From Euleptes europaea (lineage: Eukaryota > Chordata > Lepidosauria > Squamata > Sphaerodactylidae), in contig NC_079324.1 in assembly GCF_029931775.1 (NCBI RefSeq), forward strand, positions 64,425,268-64,489,267: a DNA stretch of 64,000 bases, in the 5' to 3' direction. This document shows positions 59,401-62,400 of the stretch, in pieces. The first letter of the stretch is position 1. Each line of letters opens with the position of its first letter. Both the position numbers and the translations under genes were made by a program. Below the pieces are notes generated by a model that saw nothing but the letters and a program-made list of their open reading frames with translations, had not been told where the DNA came from and ran no database searches.

Positions 59401-62400
59401 AAGGTCAGAACCAACCTCCCTATGGCTGTTTCTACACTTGAAAAGACACAGGGGAGAGGGGAACAAGAGCACGTGGGGCCTCTGCATTGGCTGCCCGATC
59501 TGGATCAGGGCCTCACGGCAATTGCAATAAAAAGAATTACAAACGTGTTTGAAATGGTGATGGCAGCCTCGGGATGAACGCATGCCTGCTGTCAGTTGTA
59601 ATTTGGCCCTTATTGCATTCCCCCTCTTACCCCCCACCCCACCCCAACAAGTTCTGGTTTTTGAGGCTTTCGAGGGGTGGGTCAAAAGCAAGCAGTTTCT
59701 GGCAAAGTCACCGTGAGCCCGTTCCCAGTGGGAAGGCTGCCAAGGCCGGCCGGCTACCTTCGTCACCCGGCCAGGTGGTGACAGCTTGCCCCTCATCTGC
59801 TTCCTTGGATTTCTGATCAAGTTTAGGAAAGTGGTAAAATCTCATGCAAGGTTTCGCAGGATGATACTGGAGACCAATGAAGGCTGGCCTGGATGTTTAT
59901 GGATGTGCACTTTTTGCTCAAGTGATGCTACAGGAGGTGCAAAACTCTTTGCTGGAAGAGCAGCCCCCCTCCCGGCAGATAAGAGAGGCCACCTCGTGCA
60001 GCCAAACCCCTCTCCTTCCCTGCAAAGGAGAGAGTGCTGCTCACAGCCCTTTGAAAGGAGGTGAATGCTTTTGCCCTGTTTATGTGCCCCCCCAACCCTC
60101 CAAGATCACCAGAATGTGTGGATCTATGTTGCTGGGAGCAAACTGCTTCAGGACGAGCGTGCTCTTCTCTTGGCTTCTCCGTGTTGCTGAGCGTTTGCAC
60201 GCACACCATGAATGCGTTCCTCCCTTCCACAAGGCAGATGTGGGCTCTTTTGTACTCTGACCCAGAGGCAGAGGAAGTGCTATTGGCAGCCTCTTCCTAT
60301 TCCTCTCCTCTGGGACAGACCTGTTCCCTGAATGGCTGTGGAGGGGCTCACATCTTTCCCACCTCAAGTGCAAACTCCAGCCTGAGAGAGGCACCCCGCA
60401 CATTCACCCATGTGGAAAACACCGTTACAGTTCTTGGCAAGCAGCACCAAAGCTTCTTTTCAGCGATTAATTAATTAACAGTGTCATGATGCTCTGCACA
60501 CCCCAGAGACTGTCAAATTGTTTCAGGTTTCCAGGAAACTGGAGGAAAGGCTTTGCAAGAGCAGAGAGATTTGTGGCCCAGAGCAGTGAGCTGCAAGATG
60601 CGCCAGGTCCATCCCCTCATGTGCTCCTCGTCTGGAAGCCAAGGAGCTTTGTTTTCTTTTGAATCCATGGGTCACACATTAGCTAGAGGCGTTGCCAGAT
60701 GCTCCAAGCCGAAGGCTTTACATGAGACTGTGAGGGCCGGGAGCTTAGAAAACATGCTGTACTTGTGCATTTAAGAATCCTGAATGGCCCTGGCTAGCCT
60801 GATCTCATCCGATCTCGGAAGCTAAGCAGGGGTCATATTTGGGCGGGAGACCACCAAGGAAGTCCAGGGTCACTCCGCAGAGGCAGGCAATGGCAAACCA
60901 CTTCTGGATGTCTCTTGCCTTGAAAACCCCATGAGGAGTCGCCATAAGTCGTCTGCGACTTGAAGGCACTTTCCATCATCCCCACCCACATTGAGGTACC
61001 ACAACTTCTGGGACAAGAAAGACTGGATTCTGTAGTTGTGGTGGGAAATGCTGTCAAGTGGCAGCCAACTTATGGTGACCCCTCGTGGGGTTTTCAAGGC
61101 AAGAGATGTTCAGAGGTGGTTTGCCATCGCCTGCCTCTGCGTTGTGATCCTGGTATTCCTTGCTGGTCTCCCATACAAGGGCTAACCAGGGCTGACCCTG
61201 CTTAGCATCTGAGATCTGATGAGATGGGGCTAGCCGGGGCCATCCAGGTCAGGGCTGGACTCTGTAGCCTGCGTCAGTTCTTCAAATCTGCATGATTCTG
61301 CAAAATGTATTAGGTGATACTTTGCCTTTTGGGTTTTTTTTTTTTTTTTTTTTTTTTTTGCATAATTATCCTAGCTGCAGTCGGTGGGTGGAGTGCTGAA
61401 GCCCCATCCTCCCACCACATGGGATTTTGTTCAGGCAGGACTCTGGCCAGGGAGGCTTTGGCAGGTACTGCCCAGAGGACTTCCAGCTGTGGCCTTTGCT
61501 AGTTTGTGGCCGTTGCTAGTTTGGGGAAAGGCATCGGGTTCAGGCTGTGGGAGGTTCCCAGTTTGCATCCTTGAGGGAGCCAGCAAAAGCACCTGGACTT
61601 GGGAAGGGGCTCGGGTCGGAAGGGGAGGGGTAACAAATCGCTTTGAGCCAAGTGCATATTCCTAGCTGGAGCCCCTCCATCACTCTTTGAGGCGGCTCTT
61701 TTGAGGGCAGGGTGGTCAACACGGAACCTCGGAGCACTTGGGAAGAATCGGCTGCCAATGCCGCCCTCCTCTTGGTCTCTCTCTTCAGATTGTGGACCTC
61801 ACGACGGAGCTGTCAGACGAACGCTTGAAAGGGGACGTGGCCTGCCAGATGCTGGAAGCCGACCGGGTGGAGAGGCTGCGTGGGGCGCGAGAGTTCACAG
61901 AGCTGCAGGTCCGTGTTGGGGTGGAGGTGGTGGTGGTCATGAGGCAGGGGGCTTGGGCAAGTTCACATCAGAAGACTCAAGGAACCCTCCCCCCCTTTCC
62001 TGAGCCCCCAGCAGGGCTGCTTCCTGGGAGAGGAGTTCTGCCCCTGGCAATGGCCGCTGGTGTGAATGAGCTGCGCGTCCGCCCGCTGCACGCTCTTCTT
62101 CACGGCATCTCTGGAATCAGGCCATTTCCTGTTTGTTGCTTGCATCATGCCGCATGGCTGCCCTCGAAGCCTTGGGGCCGCTTACAATGGAACACGGAAC
62201 GACAGTAATACAAATTCATTATTGAAAGGAGCCTCCAGAAATAAAAACGGCCACACCGCCCTTCCGCTCCTCTTTAATTTCCATTTTCCATTCTCAGCAA
62301 CAGAGAAGCCAATGAAAAGTGGGCTACGTGCCTGCCCGAAGAGGGCCTTTTTTTAGCATCCTCTTCCCAGAGAGGCTGCCCTGAGGCTGGTGGGGAGGGG

